Assembly: GCA_021769725.1 (NCBI GenBank) | Contig: JAETSI010000011.1 | Span: forward strand, 1-64,000 | Direction: 5' to 3' | DNA from: Oscillospiraceae bacterium | Lineage (GTDB): Bacteria; Bacillota; Clostridia; Oscillospirales; Ruminococcaceae | DNA length: 64,000 bases | Part shown: piece by piece, positions 8,879-18,359 of the stretch | How the letters are laid out: the number at the start of each line of letters is the position of its first letter | Position numbering within the stretch: position 1 is the first letter of the stretch | Translations under genes and position numbers: made by a program | Notes under the pieces: model-generated | Databases searched by the model: none | The model's input: the letters and a program-made list of their open reading frames with translations, nothing else | What the model was told of the DNA's origin: nothing

Positions 8879-8938
8879 ATTATAGCATATATTCCATAGG
8901 TTGTCAAGCTTGACAATATGTGAGATATCAACTATAAT
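8879..8938. promoter_or_regulatory. back-to-back divergent promoters with a palindromic double -35
   Basis: Leftward: TTGACA (8907-8902), 17 bases, TATAAT (8884-8879). Rightward: TTGACA (8910-8915), 17 bases, TATAAT (8933-8938). The two -35 boxes form the perfect palindrome TTGTCAAGCTTGACAA (8901-8916). The dacA-type gene and the MATE gene are therefore fired from one compact control region. Confidence 0.8.
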
Positions 8939-8956
8939 AGAAGCAGGAGGAATAGT

Positions 8957-10276
8957 ATGATGACAGAAAAGAAATTACGCAGATATCTGATACCAAATAT
9001 ACTTGCGATGATAGGAATTTCCTGCTACATTCTGGCAGACACTTTTTTTGTGTCCAGAGCCGCCGGAACAAACGGAATAACTGCGCTGAATCTTGCATTG
9101 CCTGTTTACGGCATCATGTTTGCGATCGGTTCAATGATAGGTACAGGTTCGGCGACAAGATACAGTCTTAGCCGGCTGATGTCAAGGAAAGATACTGAAT
9201 CTTTTTTCTTTAATTCGATATTCTGGACACTGCTGATAAGTCTGATTTTCGTCATTCTTGGAATTTTGTGTCCGGAGCTTGTGCTGAGACTTATGGGAGC
9301 GGATGACAAAATTATGTCGGTAGGTTTGTCATATATCAGAATAGTTCTTTTGTTTGCGCCATTTTTCATGCTGAATTATACCTTTACTGCGTTCACGAGA
9401 AACGACGGAGCGCCTGGAACTGCCATGGCTGCCACTCTTTCAAGCAGTATGTTCAATATAATCTTTGACTACGTTTTCATGTTTCCTATGGGAATGGGAA
9501 TTACGGGGGCAGCTCTGGCAACCGGAATATCGCCTATAGTAAGTATGCTCGTTTGTCTGACGCATTTTCTGTCCGGAAAAAATAATATAAGATTTGTAAG
9601 AAGTCTGCCCTCTTTTCGTATATTGGCATTGTCCTGTTCGCTGGGTGTTGTGGGATTTATCGGGGAAATTTCAAATGCCGTGACAAGTATGGCGTTTAAC
9701 TTCATCCTGCTTGATATAGTGGGGAATATAGCTGTTGCCGCTTATGGAGCAGTTGCAAATATAGCTCTTGTAGGAATTGCCGTATTTAATGGGATATCAC
9801 AGGGGCTCCAGCCTATGGCAAGCGAAGCGGAGGGAGTCGGAGATGAGGATGCAAAAAGGCATATACATAGGAATTCGCTGAAAATCGGTATCATTCTTTC
9901 GGTTGTGATGACGGCTGCACTCTGGATATGGGCTGAACAGATAGTCGGAGTATTTAATAGTGAGAATTCCCAGAAAATGGCGGAACTTGCAGTAACAGGT
10001 CTTCGGCTTTACAGTATCGGCTTTCCGCTTGCAGCCTGGAATATCGTAAAAGCAGGTTTCTTCAGTGCGACAGGCTGTGCTAAAGAATGCTTTATAATTT
10101 CTGTTTCAAGGGGAATTGCCGCTATTGTTTTCTTTGCATTTATTTTGTCACGGATATTCGGGATATATGGTGTATGGTTCGCATTTCCGGCAGCAGAGTT
10201 TTTCACGCTTATATTTACATTCATATATAAAAAAGATCGTATAAATATTTCTTCCGCATCAGGTGACAAACAATGA
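8957..10276 (+). CDS. MATE-family multidrug/cation efflux protein
   Basis: A 439-residue inner-membrane antiporter with 12 predicted membrane helices in two homologous halves. The N-terminal ADTFFVSRAAGTNGITALNLALP region is typical of MepA/DinF-like MATE proteins. It should expel cationic or hydrophobic compounds using a Na+ or H+ gradient. The start at 8957 has an AGGAGG site, and a second ATG directly follows. Its stop overlaps the start of the radical SAM gene by 4 bases (ATGA), so the two are co-translated. Substrate unknown. Confidence 0.88.
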   Translation: MMTEKKLRRYLIPNILAMIGISCYILADTFFVSRAAGTNGITALNLALPVYGIMFAIGSMIGTGSATRYSLSRLMSRKDTESFFFNSIFWTLLISLIFVILGILCPELVLRLMGADDKIMSVGLSYIRIVLLFAPFFMLNYTFTAFTRNDGAPGTAMAATLSSSMFNIIFDYVFMFPMGMGITGAALATGISPIVSMLVCLTHFLSGKNNIRFVRSLPSFRILALSCSLGVVGFIGEISNAVTSMAFNFILLDIVGNIAVAAYGAVANIALVGIAVFNGISQGLQPMASEAEGVGDEDAKRHIHRNSLKIGIILSVVMTAALWIWAEQIVGVFNSENSQKMAELAVTGLRLYSIGFPLAAWNIVKAGFFSATGCAKECFIISVSRGIAAIVFFAFILSRIFGIYGVWFAFPAAEFFTLIFTFIYKKDRINISSASGDKQ

Positions 10277-11211
10277 AAAACAATCCTTTTCCATATTCGA
10301 TTGACAACAAGCGTTATCATACTCTTCATTATAGCAATATGCAGCGTTTCGGCAGGAAAATCTTCAAAGCCGTTCTGGATTGCGGTTTTTCTTGTCCAAA
10401 TATTGACGGAACAAAGGGCAGGGGAGGCTGTATTTTCTGTGATGGCGGCAGCGGATATTTTACCGTTCATGGTCTCAGCGTTACAAAACAGCTTGAAGCA
10501 GAACACAAAAGAATTGCGTCAAAATACGGTAGTGATGCTCCCATAATTGCCTATTTTCAGGCGAATACAAATACGTATGCGTCTGTTGATACTCTCAGGA
10601 ACCTTTATATGGAGGCACTGTCTTTTCCGTATGCTGTCGGGATATCCATTGGGACACGTGCTGATTGTCTTTCTGATGAGGTTCTTGATCTGCTCTCCGA
10701 AATAAACGGCATGACTGAACTGACAGTCGAACTTGGAATGCAGACAATGCATGAATCAACTATAAGTCATATAAATCGCTGCTGTACTCACCATGAATTT
10801 GTAAACGGATATTTTGCGCTGAAAGAGCGTGGAATACGTCTTTGCCTTCATCTGATAAACGGTTTGCCGGGTGAAACACCGGAAATGATGGTTGAAAGTG
10901 CACTGGAGGCTGCGAGACTTCATACTGATGGCATAAAGCTGCAAATGCTCCATGTTATCAGGGGAACGCAGCTTGCCCGGATGTATGGAGAAAATTCCTT
11001 TGACCTCCTCACCCGGGAACAATATATAGATATTATCGTTCGTCAGCTTGAAGTTCTGCCTCCCGGAATAGTTGTTGAACGCATAACAGGCGACGGCGAT
11101 AAATCAAAGCTTATTGCTCCTATGTGGGCAGCCGATAAAATATCGGTTCTGGGCGGAATTGACAAGCGTATGTCAGAGCTTGATACATGGCAGGGACGAT
11201 TTTCAGAATAA
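10273..11211 (+). CDS. TIGR01212-type radical SAM protein (YtqA-like)
   Basis: A 312-residue cytosolic protein. The N-terminal region has the unusual cluster-binding arrangement of this family (CGFSCPN followed by GGCIFC), which should hold the [4Fe-4S] cluster that cleaves S-adenosylmethionine. A TIM-barrel-like core follows, with VGISIGTRADCL and TVELGMQT motifs. YtqA relatives are associated with tRNA modification in Bacillus, but I cannot establish the reaction. It overlaps the upstream MATE gene by 4 bases; a bidirectional terminator follows. Confidence 0.82.
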   Translation: MKNNPFPYSIDNKRYHTLHYSNMQRFGRKIFKAVLDCGFSCPNIDGTKGRGGCIFCDGGSGYFTVHGLSVTKQLEAEHKRIASKYGSDAPIIAYFQANTNTYASVDTLRNLYMEALSFPYAVGISIGTRADCLSDEVLDLLSEINGMTELTVELGMQTMHESTISHINRCCTHHEFVNGYFALKERGIRLCLHLINGLPGETPEMMVESALEAARLHTDGIKLQMLHVIRGTQLARMYGENSFDLLTREQYIDIIVRQLEVLPPGIVVERITGDGDKSKLIAPMWAADKISVLGGIDKRMSELDTWQGRFSE

Positions 11212-11277
11212 AAAACACACCAGCATATCATATCGTTCAGTTTTATATATGACGGTATAATATACTGGTGTGTTTTA
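11210..11277. terminator. bidirectional terminator between converging genes
   Basis: Inverted repeat AAAACACACCAG and CTGGTGTGTTTT with extra pairing inside, enclosing about 35 bases. It separates the radical SAM gene from the ABC exporter and overlaps the exporter's stop codon. Confidence 0.7.
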
Positions 11278-13014
11278 TGATGCAAATTGACTATTGTATA
11301 GTTCGGAATAAAAGCCGCCGTTGGACATAAGCTGGCTGTGATTCCCTTGTTCGATAATTTTTCCTTGTTTCATTACAAGAATAGTATCTGAATTCTTTAT
11401 AGTTGACAGACGATGAGCAATAATAAAGCTGGTTCTGCCCTCCATGAGTTTTGTAAACGCTTTCTGAATACGCTGCTCGGTGCGTAGGTCAATTGAGCTT
11501 GTAGCTTCATCCAGAATGAGCATAGGCGGATTCATAAGCATTATTCTTGCGATGCATATGAGCTGCTTCTGTCCTTGAGAAAGTCCACTGTTCTCGCTTA
11601 TCACGGTATCATAGCCGTCCGGCAGCCGTTTTATAAAGCTGTGAGCATATACGGATTTTGCCGCTTCAATAATTTGTTCACGTGTAGAATCCGGAGCGCC
11701 ATAAGCGATATTTTCTGCAACTGTTCCGGTGAACACCCATGTTTCCTGTAAAACCATGCCAAAACTGCTGCGCAGACTGTCACGAGTGATATCTAAAATA
11801 TTTTTTCCAGATATTTCAATTCTTCCGTTGGTGATGTCGTAAAATCTCAGCAGCAGATTAATGATAGTAGATTTTCCGCATCCTGTAGGGCCTACGATCG
11901 CCACACGTTCACCAGGGCGGACATCAAGGCTGAAATTTTTGATAAGCTCTGTTTCGGGGGAGTAGGAGAATTCTACATTGGTGAATTTAAGCTCTCCGGT
12001 ACATTCCGAAAGAATTTCCTTGTGGGAATCGTCCGGGATTTCTTCTTCATCCAGAACATCGAAAATTCTCTGTGCAGAAGCGACAGCGTTCTGAAGCTCT
12101 GCAAAAACACCAGATATTTCGTTAAAAGGCTTTGTATACTGATTTGCATATGCAAGAAAGCTTGACAGTTTTCCTACAGACATTTTTCCAACGAACGAAG
12201 CCGAGCCTACAGCGCCGAGAGCGCCGAGGAGTCCGACTGCGGCATAGATAAGTCCGTTTACGAAGCGTGTAGTGGGATTGGTCATTGAACTGAAAAATGT
12301 TGCTTTTGCACCGATCTTTCCGTAGTTTTTGTTTATTTCTTCAAAGCGTGATTCGGCACGGCTGCCGTAAACGAAAGCTTTGACGATCTTCTGGTTGCCT
12401 GCCATTTCTTCGGCAAGAGCTACCATATCTCCACGTAGTTTCGACTGTTTTACATAGGAATCGTGAGAAGCCTTGGTGATTTTTGAAGCTGCAATAAATG
12501 ACAGCGGCGTCAGGAACACCACGACAAGAGCGATCTTTACGTTGATCGTCATCATGAAAATAAGGGTGCCGATAATAGTGATGATACCGCTGAAAAACTG
12601 CGTAAATCCCTGTAAAAGTCCATCGGAAACTATCTCTATGTCATTTATCACACGGCTTGTCAGTTCTCCCTTTGTGTGACTGTCAATATATTTTATGGGT
12701 ACACGCTCAAGCTTGTTGAAGGTATCCGCACGGAGATCACGAACTGTAAAAAATGCCAGTTTATTAGTATATAAACTCATAAGCCACTGAAAAAAACCGC
12801 TCAGGATCACTATTGTGGCAAGAATGAGAGTCAGCTTTTTTAGACTGTCGAAGTCTACAAGTTTTTTTCCGACGCACATATCGACTGCTTCGCCTATGAA
12901 AACAGGCACAGACAGCGAAAGTGCAACACCTGCGGCTGCAAAAACGACCGTCAAAATGAAATAGATCATATAGGGGCGGGCGTAAGAAGCTACTCTCCGG
13001 AGCGTTTTAAACAT
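11275..13014 (-). CDS. ABC exporter half-transporter, subunit with canonical ATPase site
   Basis: A 579-residue fusion of a six-helix membrane domain (about 1-320) and an ATP-binding domain. Walker A GPTGCGKST, signature LSQGQKQ, and Walker B MLILDEATS with the catalytic Glu are intact, and an H-loop (IAHRLS) is present. I start at the ATG at 13014, 9 bases after AAGGAGG; the GTG at 13023 abuts that site. It overlaps the upstream ABC gene by 8 bases. The pair resembles the heterodimeric multidrug exporters BmrCD/LmrCD, in which one subunit hydrolyses ATP efficiently. Substrate unknown. Confidence 0.88.
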   Translation of the reverse strand: MFKTLRRVASYARPYMIYFILTVVFAAAGVALSLSVPVFIGEAVDMCVGKKLVDFDSLKKLTLILATIVILSGFFQWLMSLYTNKLAFFTVRDLRADTFNKLERVPIKYIDSHTKGELTSRVINDIEIVSDGLLQGFTQFFSGIITIIGTLIFMMTINVKIALVVVFLTPLSFIAASKITKASHDSYVKQSKLRGDMVALAEEMAGNQKIVKAFVYGSRAESRFEEINKNYGKIGAKATFFSSMTNPTTRFVNGLIYAAVGLLGALGAVGSASFVGKMSVGKLSSFLAYANQYTKPFNEISGVFAELQNAVASAQRIFDVLDEEEIPDDSHKEILSECTGELKFTNVEFSYSPETELIKNFSLDVRPGERVAIVGPTGCGKSTIINLLLRFYDITNGRIEISGKNILDITRDSLRSSFGMVLQETWVFTGTVAENIAYGAPDSTREQIIEAAKSVYAHSFIKRLPDGYDTVISENSGLSQGQKQLICIARIMLMNPPMLILDEATSSIDLRTEQRIQKAFTKLMEGRTSFIIAHRLSTIKNSDTILVMKQGKIIEQGNHSQLMSNGGFYSELYNSQFAS

Positions 13015-14740
13015 TACTTTCACCCTCCTTTTTGCTTATCTGTGACTGATAAATTTCCATATAGACGCTACAATTTTTAAGCAGTTCGTCATGAGTTCCC
13101 ATGCCTGCGATTTCTCCGTCATCCATTACAAGGATCAAATCTGCCTCTTTAAGCGAAGTAGTTCTTTGAGAGATCATAATGACTGTCGTGCCCTCAAGAT
13201 CGGTTTTCAGCGATTTTCTTAGAGCAAGATCGGTAGCATAGTCAAGAGCGCTGGTAGAGTCGTCAAGAATGACGATCTCCGGCTTTCCTACAAGTGCACG
13301 TGCGATAGAAAGCCGTTGTTTCTGACCGCCGGAGAAATTTTTTCCTCCCTGTGATACTGGAGTATTGAGAACGTCAGGTTTTTGGGATATGAAATCCCAT
13401 GCCTGAGCTGTTTTCAGAGCAGATATAACTTCCTTGTCTGAAGCGTCTGCACAGCGCCATTTCATATTATCCAGGACAGTTCCGGAGAAAAGCACAGATT
13501 TTTGCGGAACATATCCGATCATTTTTCTAAGGACATCCGGGTCATAATCATTTACATTTATTCCGGAAACGAATACATCGCCTTTTACAGTTCTGTAAAA
13601 GCAGGGGATGAGACTTGCAAGGGTGGATTTTCCACTTCCCGTTCCTCCGATAATTCCGAGCATCTGACCTTTTTTAAGTCTGAATGAAATGTTGCTCAGA
13701 GAGTGATCTCCCGCACCTGGATAGGCGAACGAAACGTTTTTGAATTCAAGTATAGTATCGCAGTTATTGTCGGGGGATTTTGCCGTTCCGTGCTCTTCGG
13801 CAGGAATATCGAAAAGCTCCTTTATACGGTTTGCAGAGGCGAATGCCTTAGTAAAAACTATTATAAGATTGGCAAGTACTACCAGAGCAAGAAGTATCTG
13901 AGTCATGTAGTTGGTAAAAGCCGTCAGTTCACCCTGACTAAGGCTTCCGCTGTCGATCCTTATTCCGCCGAACCAGAGAATGGCGACGATACCGAGATTC
14001 ATTACCACAAAAGCTACCGGATTGAGTATCGCTGAGATTTTGCCTACTGAAATCGAGCAGTCGGCAATATCATTCACCGCCTCTCCGAATTCCTCTATTT
14101 CTTCCTGCTGACGTGAAAAAGCACGGATGACTCTTGTTCCCTCCAGATTTTCACTGGTAAGCATAGATGCTCTGTCAAGTTTCTGCTGAGTTTTTTTGTA
14201 CATTGGAATGGATTTTCTCATTATCAGAAAGATCACTGCTGAAATAAGCGGTGCAACGATAAAGAATATCAGTGATAACCGAAAGTCAATCATCACTGCC
14301 ATTACAGCCGCACCGATAACGAGAAACGGAGCTCTTACTGCAAGACGTATAAACATATTGACACCGTTTTGAACGGTATTTGTATCATTTGTAAGACGAT
14401 TTACAAGGGATGCTGTTCCCACACGGTCGATACCGCTGTAGGAGAGAGCGTTTATGTGCCTGTAGAGATCTCTGCGCAGTTCGGTTCCGAAACCGTATGC
14501 ACATTTTGCTGCCAGAAATTGGCAGGTAAGAGCAAATCCAAGACCGCAGATACCCAGCACAACCAGCAGACCGCACATTTTCAGAATGTATCCGCTGTCG
14601 TTATTGCCTATGCCTTTATCAATAATCTTTGCCATTACAACGGGAACTATAAGTTCAAAGATCGCTTCAAGCAGCTTGAAAAAAGGACCGAAGATTAGTT
14701 CCTTTTTATAATTTCTAAGGTATTTTAATAGTCTTTTCAT
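13007..14740 (-). CDS. ABC exporter half-transporter, subunit with degenerate ATPase site
   Basis: A 577-residue partner of the following gene, with the same membrane plus ATPase layout. Walker A GGTGSGKST and signature FSGGQKQ are good. However, Walker B ends in IVILDDSTS, with Asp replacing the catalytic Glu, and the H-loop reads MISQRTTS with Gln instead of His. These are the marks of the non-consensus site subunit of heterodimeric exporters. The ribosome binding site is weak. The gene follows the UDP-sugar pyrophosphorylase by only 20 bases, so the three may be co-transcribed. Confidence 0.88.
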   Translation of the reverse strand: MKRLLKYLRNYKKELIFGPFFKLLEAIFELIVPVVMAKIIDKGIGNNDSGYILKMCGLLVVLGICGLGFALTCQFLAAKCAYGFGTELRRDLYRHINALSYSGIDRVGTASLVNRLTNDTNTVQNGVNMFIRLAVRAPFLVIGAAVMAVMIDFRLSLIFFIVAPLISAVIFLIMRKSIPMYKKTQQKLDRASMLTSENLEGTRVIRAFSRQQEEIEEFGEAVNDIADCSISVGKISAILNPVAFVVMNLGIVAILWFGGIRIDSGSLSQGELTAFTNYMTQILLALVVLANLIIVFTKAFASANRIKELFDIPAEEHGTAKSPDNNCDTILEFKNVSFAYPGAGDHSLSNISFRLKKGQMLGIIGGTGSGKSTLASLIPCFYRTVKGDVFVSGINVNDYDPDVLRKMIGYVPQKSVLFSGTVLDNMKWRCADASDKEVISALKTAQAWDFISQKPDVLNTPVSQGGKNFSGGQKQRLSIARALVGKPEIVILDDSTSALDYATDLALRKSLKTDLEGTTVIMISQRTTSLKEADLILVMDDGEIAGMGTHDELLKNCSVYMEIYQSQISKKEGESNV

Positions 14741-14760
14741 ATCATGAATTACGGCACCTG

Positions 14761-15993
14761 TTAGAGCTTGACGCCGTTTTGTTTCAAAAGTTCTCTTGCT
14801 GATTCAACTGAATCAGTACCGATGGCATTTTTCACCGGAGCAAATTCTCTGTTACGTACTACCTCATAGGAAAGGCAGCTGTCCTGCATATGGATCATAT
14901 CCAGAACAAGAGTTTCAAATTTATAACCATTGGCTTCATCCGGGCTGACAAGAACGCCTTTGTCATTCATATAGGGGATTTTCTTCTTCGCAATGTGGAT
15001 AGGAAGCTTATTGTTGAGTATTTCAACAGCTTTGCTGACATTGAACAGGTAGTTCAGTATAACGCCGAATTTATAAGAAAGTTCGCCGCTTTCATTAGTA
15101 AGCGTGCGCATTTCCTCAGTCATTTCATAGTATTCAACGATTGATGGTTTTCCGTTTTCCAGACATAGAACACCAACACGCTCATCAGGAGATGCTTTCT
15201 TTACGACTTTGCTGCCGGACTGCATTCCGGAGCTGATAACAGCACCGATAAACATGGGGTCAGCAATACGCTGGAGTACGTTGTCAACAGCAAAAACATT
15301 TATCCATTCGATGCCCTTTTCATGTATCTCGTTAAGAAATCCGGCTCTGACGATAGATGAAAACCAGCCGCCGTTGCCGTTTGGTGAGAGAGCCATTTTA
15401 GATCTGCTCTCCATTAAAATTTTACCGTTAAGATCAACCGACGGCGCCATATCCTGAATAAAGAATTTTACATAGCTGCTGTCATATCCGAAATAATTAT
15501 TCTTTTCAAAGAACGCTGTCGTCTCGTCATTGTTTTTCTCACTTGTCATTATATACAGGAGGATAAAAGTTCCGGTAAGTTTTACAACGTCCAGCAGATT
15601 ATTGATCTGACACTGGAAGATACACAGTTCTCTGCTTTCACCGATGTTAAACATACCCTTGGGACTGTCAAAACCAAGACGTGTTCCCTGACCTCCGGCA
15701 AGCATCACAGCAGCAGCCTTACCGGCTTTTATGGCTTCGATTCCCGCTTTCAGGTATTCGTTCCTATTTTTCTCAATATCGTCTACAGTAACAGCATCAA
15801 GAGGTTCAAAACTGCCTCTTTTGCCCGGTTCGTCATTTCTGTGCTTAAAATCTTCAAGAACGGAAAGATCCGTCAGCTCTATCTGTCTCAGAAGTTCGTT
15901 TTTTTCTTCCTCAGAGAGTTCGTCATAGTATCTGAGGATATGTTCCTGCCCGTAATCCGCAAGAATTTTTACTGCCTCACTGTACGTTATCAT
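14761..15993 (-). CDS. UDPGP-type UTP--sugar-1-phosphate uridylyltransferase
   Basis: A 410-residue enzyme of the eukaryote-like UDP-GlcNAc/UDP-glucose pyrophosphorylase family, making UDP-sugars from UTP and a sugar 1-phosphate. The nucleotide-binding motif LAGGQGTRLGFDSPKGMF is visible around residue 95-112. I start at the ATG at 15993 because AAGGAGG lies just upstream; the TTG at 16008 falls inside that site. Whether GlcNAc-1-P, Glc-1-P or Gal-1-P is the substrate cannot be decided. It lies between pnp and the ABC exporter genes, and a repeat hairpin (16022-16069) is in its leader. Confidence 0.82.
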   Translation of the reverse strand: MITYSEAVKILADYGQEHILRYYDELSEEEKNELLRQIELTDLSVLEDFKHRNDEPGKRGSFEPLDAVTVDDIEKNRNEYLKAGIEAIKAGKAAAVMLAGGQGTRLGFDSPKGMFNIGESRELCIFQCQINNLLDVVKLTGTFILLYIMTSEKNNDETTAFFEKNNYFGYDSSYVKFFIQDMAPSVDLNGKILMESRSKMALSPNGNGGWFSSIVRAGFLNEIHEKGIEWINVFAVDNVLQRIADPMFIGAVISSGMQSGSKVVKKASPDERVGVLCLENGKPSIVEYYEMTEEMRTLTNESGELSYKFGVILNYLFNVSKAVEILNNKLPIHIAKKKIPYMNDKGVLVSPDEANGYKFETLVLDMIHMQDSCLSYEVVRNREFAPVKNAIGTDSVESARELLKQNGVKL

Positions 15994-16021
15994 TATTTCC
16001 TCCTTCAATGAAAATGATTAA

Positions 16022-16069
16022 AACAACACCGCACAAAGATCGACATGCGGCTTTGTACGGCGCTGCTGG
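16022..16069. repeat. copy of the CAACACCGCACAAAG hairpin repeat
   Basis: Inverted repeat with arms CAACACCGCACAAAG and CTTTGTACGGCGCTGCTG around a short loop, between pnp and the uridylyltransferase gene. The same arms recur at 33677-33847, 36531-36572 and 43861-43910. Confidence 0.65.
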
Positions 16070-16076
16070 GATTTTA

Positions 16077-18191
16077 TCAGCCCTGTCTTTTTGCTTCGAT
16101 TTCGGCAAGAGCGTCTCTGCGTGAGAGATTTATTCTTCCCATGCGGTCTATCTCTGTTACCTTTACGACTATTTCATCACCGACTGAAACAACATCTTCG
16201 ACCTTTTCAACTCTCTGCTTGTCAAGCTTAGAGATATGAACAAGACCATCCATTCCGGGTACTATTTCTACAAAAGCGCCGAATTCCATGATTCTTACGA
16301 CTTTTCCCCTATATATTGCACCTACTTCCGGACCGTTAGCAATTGTCTCAACTATCTGGACAGCTTTCTTTGTGTTATTGCCGTCGATACCGCTGACGAA
16401 TACATTTCCCTCGTCATTTATGTCGATTTTTACGTCGCAGTCGGCAGATATTTTCTGGATAATCTTGCCGCCCTGACCGATAACTTCACGTATCTTTTCA
16501 ACAGGGATTTTTGTCTGGAGCATCTTAGGTGCATACTGATTTACGCTTTCTCTTGGTGCAGGAATAGCCTTCAGCATGATCTCATCAAGGATGTAGATAC
16601 GAGCTTTTCTTGTCTTTTCAAATGCTTCCTTAATTATAGCAGGAGTAAGACCATCTACTTTGATATCGACCTGGATAGCTGTGATACCCTTGTGAGTTCC
16701 GCCGACCTTGAAGTCCATATCGCCGAAGAAGTCCTCAAGACCCTGGATGTCTACCATTGTCATGAAGTCGTCGCTGTCAGGAAGAGTGATAAGTCCGCAT
16801 GAAATACCTGCAACAGGAGCCTTGATCGGAACACCTGCATCCATAAGTGCGAGAGTTGATCCGCATATAGATCCCTGTGATGTAGATCCGTTTGAGGAGA
16901 GAACCTCAGAAACAAGTCTGAGTGCATATGGGAATTCTTCAACGGAGGGGATAACAGGAGCGAGAGCTCTTTCAGCGAGAGCTCCGTGACCGATTTCACG
17001 GCGTCCCGGACCTCTGGAGGGTTTTGTTTCTCCTACCGAATAGCTCGGAAAGTTGTACTGATGCATATATCTCTTTGTTTCTTCTTCGTCAAGACCGTCG
17101 ATACGCTGTGAATCGCTGACCGGACCGAGAGTAGCAATGGTAAGCACCTGAGTCTGACCTCTTGTAAAGAGTCCTGAACCGTGAACTCTGGGGAGAAGTC
17201 CTACTTCGGCAGCGAGAGGACGTATTTCGTCTATTCCTCTGCCGTCAACACGCTTTCCCTCGTAGAGCCATGTACGGACGATTTTTTTCTGGAGCTTGTA
17301 TATGCACTCGTCTATCATAGCAATTTGTTCTGGGTAAACTTCGTCGAATTTAGCATGGATATCGTCTATAATAGGAGCAAGTCTTGCATCACGTACAGTT
17401 TTGTCATTTGTATCAAGAGCAAACTTTACACGCTCTGCTGAAAATTCCTCGATAGCGTCGAACATATCGTGATCTACTTCTTGAGACTCAAAAGTAAACT
17501 TCGGTTTGCCGATCTGGGCACGGATATCGCTGATAAATGCAACCATTTTCTTGATCTCTTCGTGACCTGTCATAATTGCTTCGAGCATTTTGTCTTCCGG
17601 TACTTCGTTAGCTCCGGCTTCGATCATAACGATTTTTTCGGCAGTACCGGCAACAGTGAGTACAAGATCAGTTTTTGCTCTCTGTTCAAGAGTAGGGTTG
17701 AGAACAATTTCTCCGTCCACAAGACCTACGTTTATTCCGGCGATAGGACCGTTCCATGGGATATCGGAAATTGAAACAGCGATAGAAGCGGCGATCATTC
17801 CGGCAATCTCAGGGGAGTTGTCCGGCTCGACAGAAAGAACAGTCATAACAATGGAAACATCGTTTCTCATATCCTTTGGGAAGAGGGGACGCATAGGTCT
17901 GTCCACACATCTTGAAGTGAGGATAGCCTTTTCCGAAGGTTTTCCTTCTCTCTTTGTAAATGAGCCGGGGATTTTTCCAACGGAATAAAGTCTTTCTTCG
18001 TAGTCAACGGAAAGCGGGAAAAAGTCAACACCCTCTCTGGGCTTTGCACTTGCCGTAACGTTTGCCATAACAACGGTATCGCCGTATCTTACCCAGCATG
18101 ATCCGTTTGACAGACCGCAAGCCTTTCCTGTTTCAACAATGAAAGGTCTGCCTGCATAGGTAGTTTCAAAAGTTCTGTAATTTTCAAACAT
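16077..18191 (-). CDS. pnp: polyribonucleotide nucleotidyltransferase (PNPase)
   Basis: A 704-residue 3'-to-5' phosphorolytic exoribonuclease of mRNA decay. Two RNase PH-like domains are present (about 10-230 and 310-550; the active one carries the FFGDMDFKVGGT and GTSQGSICGSTLALMDAG motifs). They are followed by a KH domain (about 555-615, with EVIGQGGKII) and an S1 domain (about 620-690, GKVVRIMEFGAFVEIVPG). Full family length. It follows rpsO on the same strand, the conserved rpsO-pnp order. The intergenic leader contains a long stem like the RNase III autoregulatory site known in E. coli. Confidence 0.97.
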   Translation of the reverse strand: MFENYRTFETTYAGRPFIVETGKACGLSNGSCWVRYGDTVVMANVTASAKPREGVDFFPLSVDYEERLYSVGKIPGSFTKREGKPSEKAILTSRCVDRPMRPLFPKDMRNDVSIVMTVLSVEPDNSPEIAGMIAASIAVSISDIPWNGPIAGINVGLVDGEIVLNPTLEQRAKTDLVLTVAGTAEKIVMIEAGANEVPEDKMLEAIMTGHEEIKKMVAFISDIRAQIGKPKFTFESQEVDHDMFDAIEEFSAERVKFALDTNDKTVRDARLAPIIDDIHAKFDEVYPEQIAMIDECIYKLQKKIVRTWLYEGKRVDGRGIDEIRPLAAEVGLLPRVHGSGLFTRGQTQVLTIATLGPVSDSQRIDGLDEEETKRYMHQYNFPSYSVGETKPSRGPGRREIGHGALAERALAPVIPSVEEFPYALRLVSEVLSSNGSTSQGSICGSTLALMDAGVPIKAPVAGISCGLITLPDSDDFMTMVDIQGLEDFFGDMDFKVGGTHKGITAIQVDIKVDGLTPAIIKEAFEKTRKARIYILDEIMLKAIPAPRESVNQYAPKMLQTKIPVEKIREVIGQGGKIIQKISADCDVKIDINDEGNVFVSGIDGNNTKKAVQIVETIANGPEVGAIYRGKVVRIMEFGAFVEIVPGMDGLVHISKLDKQRVEKVEDVVSVGDEIVVKVTEIDRMGRINLSRRDALAEIEAKRQG

Positions 18192-18217
18192 AAATTGATC
18201 CTCCTTGTTGTTTGCAG

Positions 18218-18292
18218 AGGCTTTAGCAATAAACTCTGCTCCGTGACAGAGATTCCTTAGTTCTGCGGAGCACAGTTTAATGCTAAAAGCCT
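18218..18292 (-). promoter_or_regulatory. long stem-loop in the pnp leader (candidate RNase III autoregulation site)
   Basis: Arms 18218-18243 and 18266-18292 pair over about 24 base pairs with two mismatches and one bulge, closing a 22-base loop. The stem sits 26 bases upstream of the pnp start codon. A second, shorter hairpin (18320-18346, AAGGCAGA/TCTGCCTT) lies between it and the rpsO stop; it lacks a U-run, so I do not call it an intrinsic terminator. Confidence 0.65.
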
Positions 18293-18359
18293 TTTTCTGC
18301 TGTTTTAAATATAGACGTAAAGGCAGAAGGTCTGTCCCTCTGCCTTGATACGCTTTGGA

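Noticed and set aside
18320-18346. Intrinsic terminator between rpsO and pnp
   Set aside because: The stem lacks a following U-run on the minus strand, so readthrough to pnp is likely.
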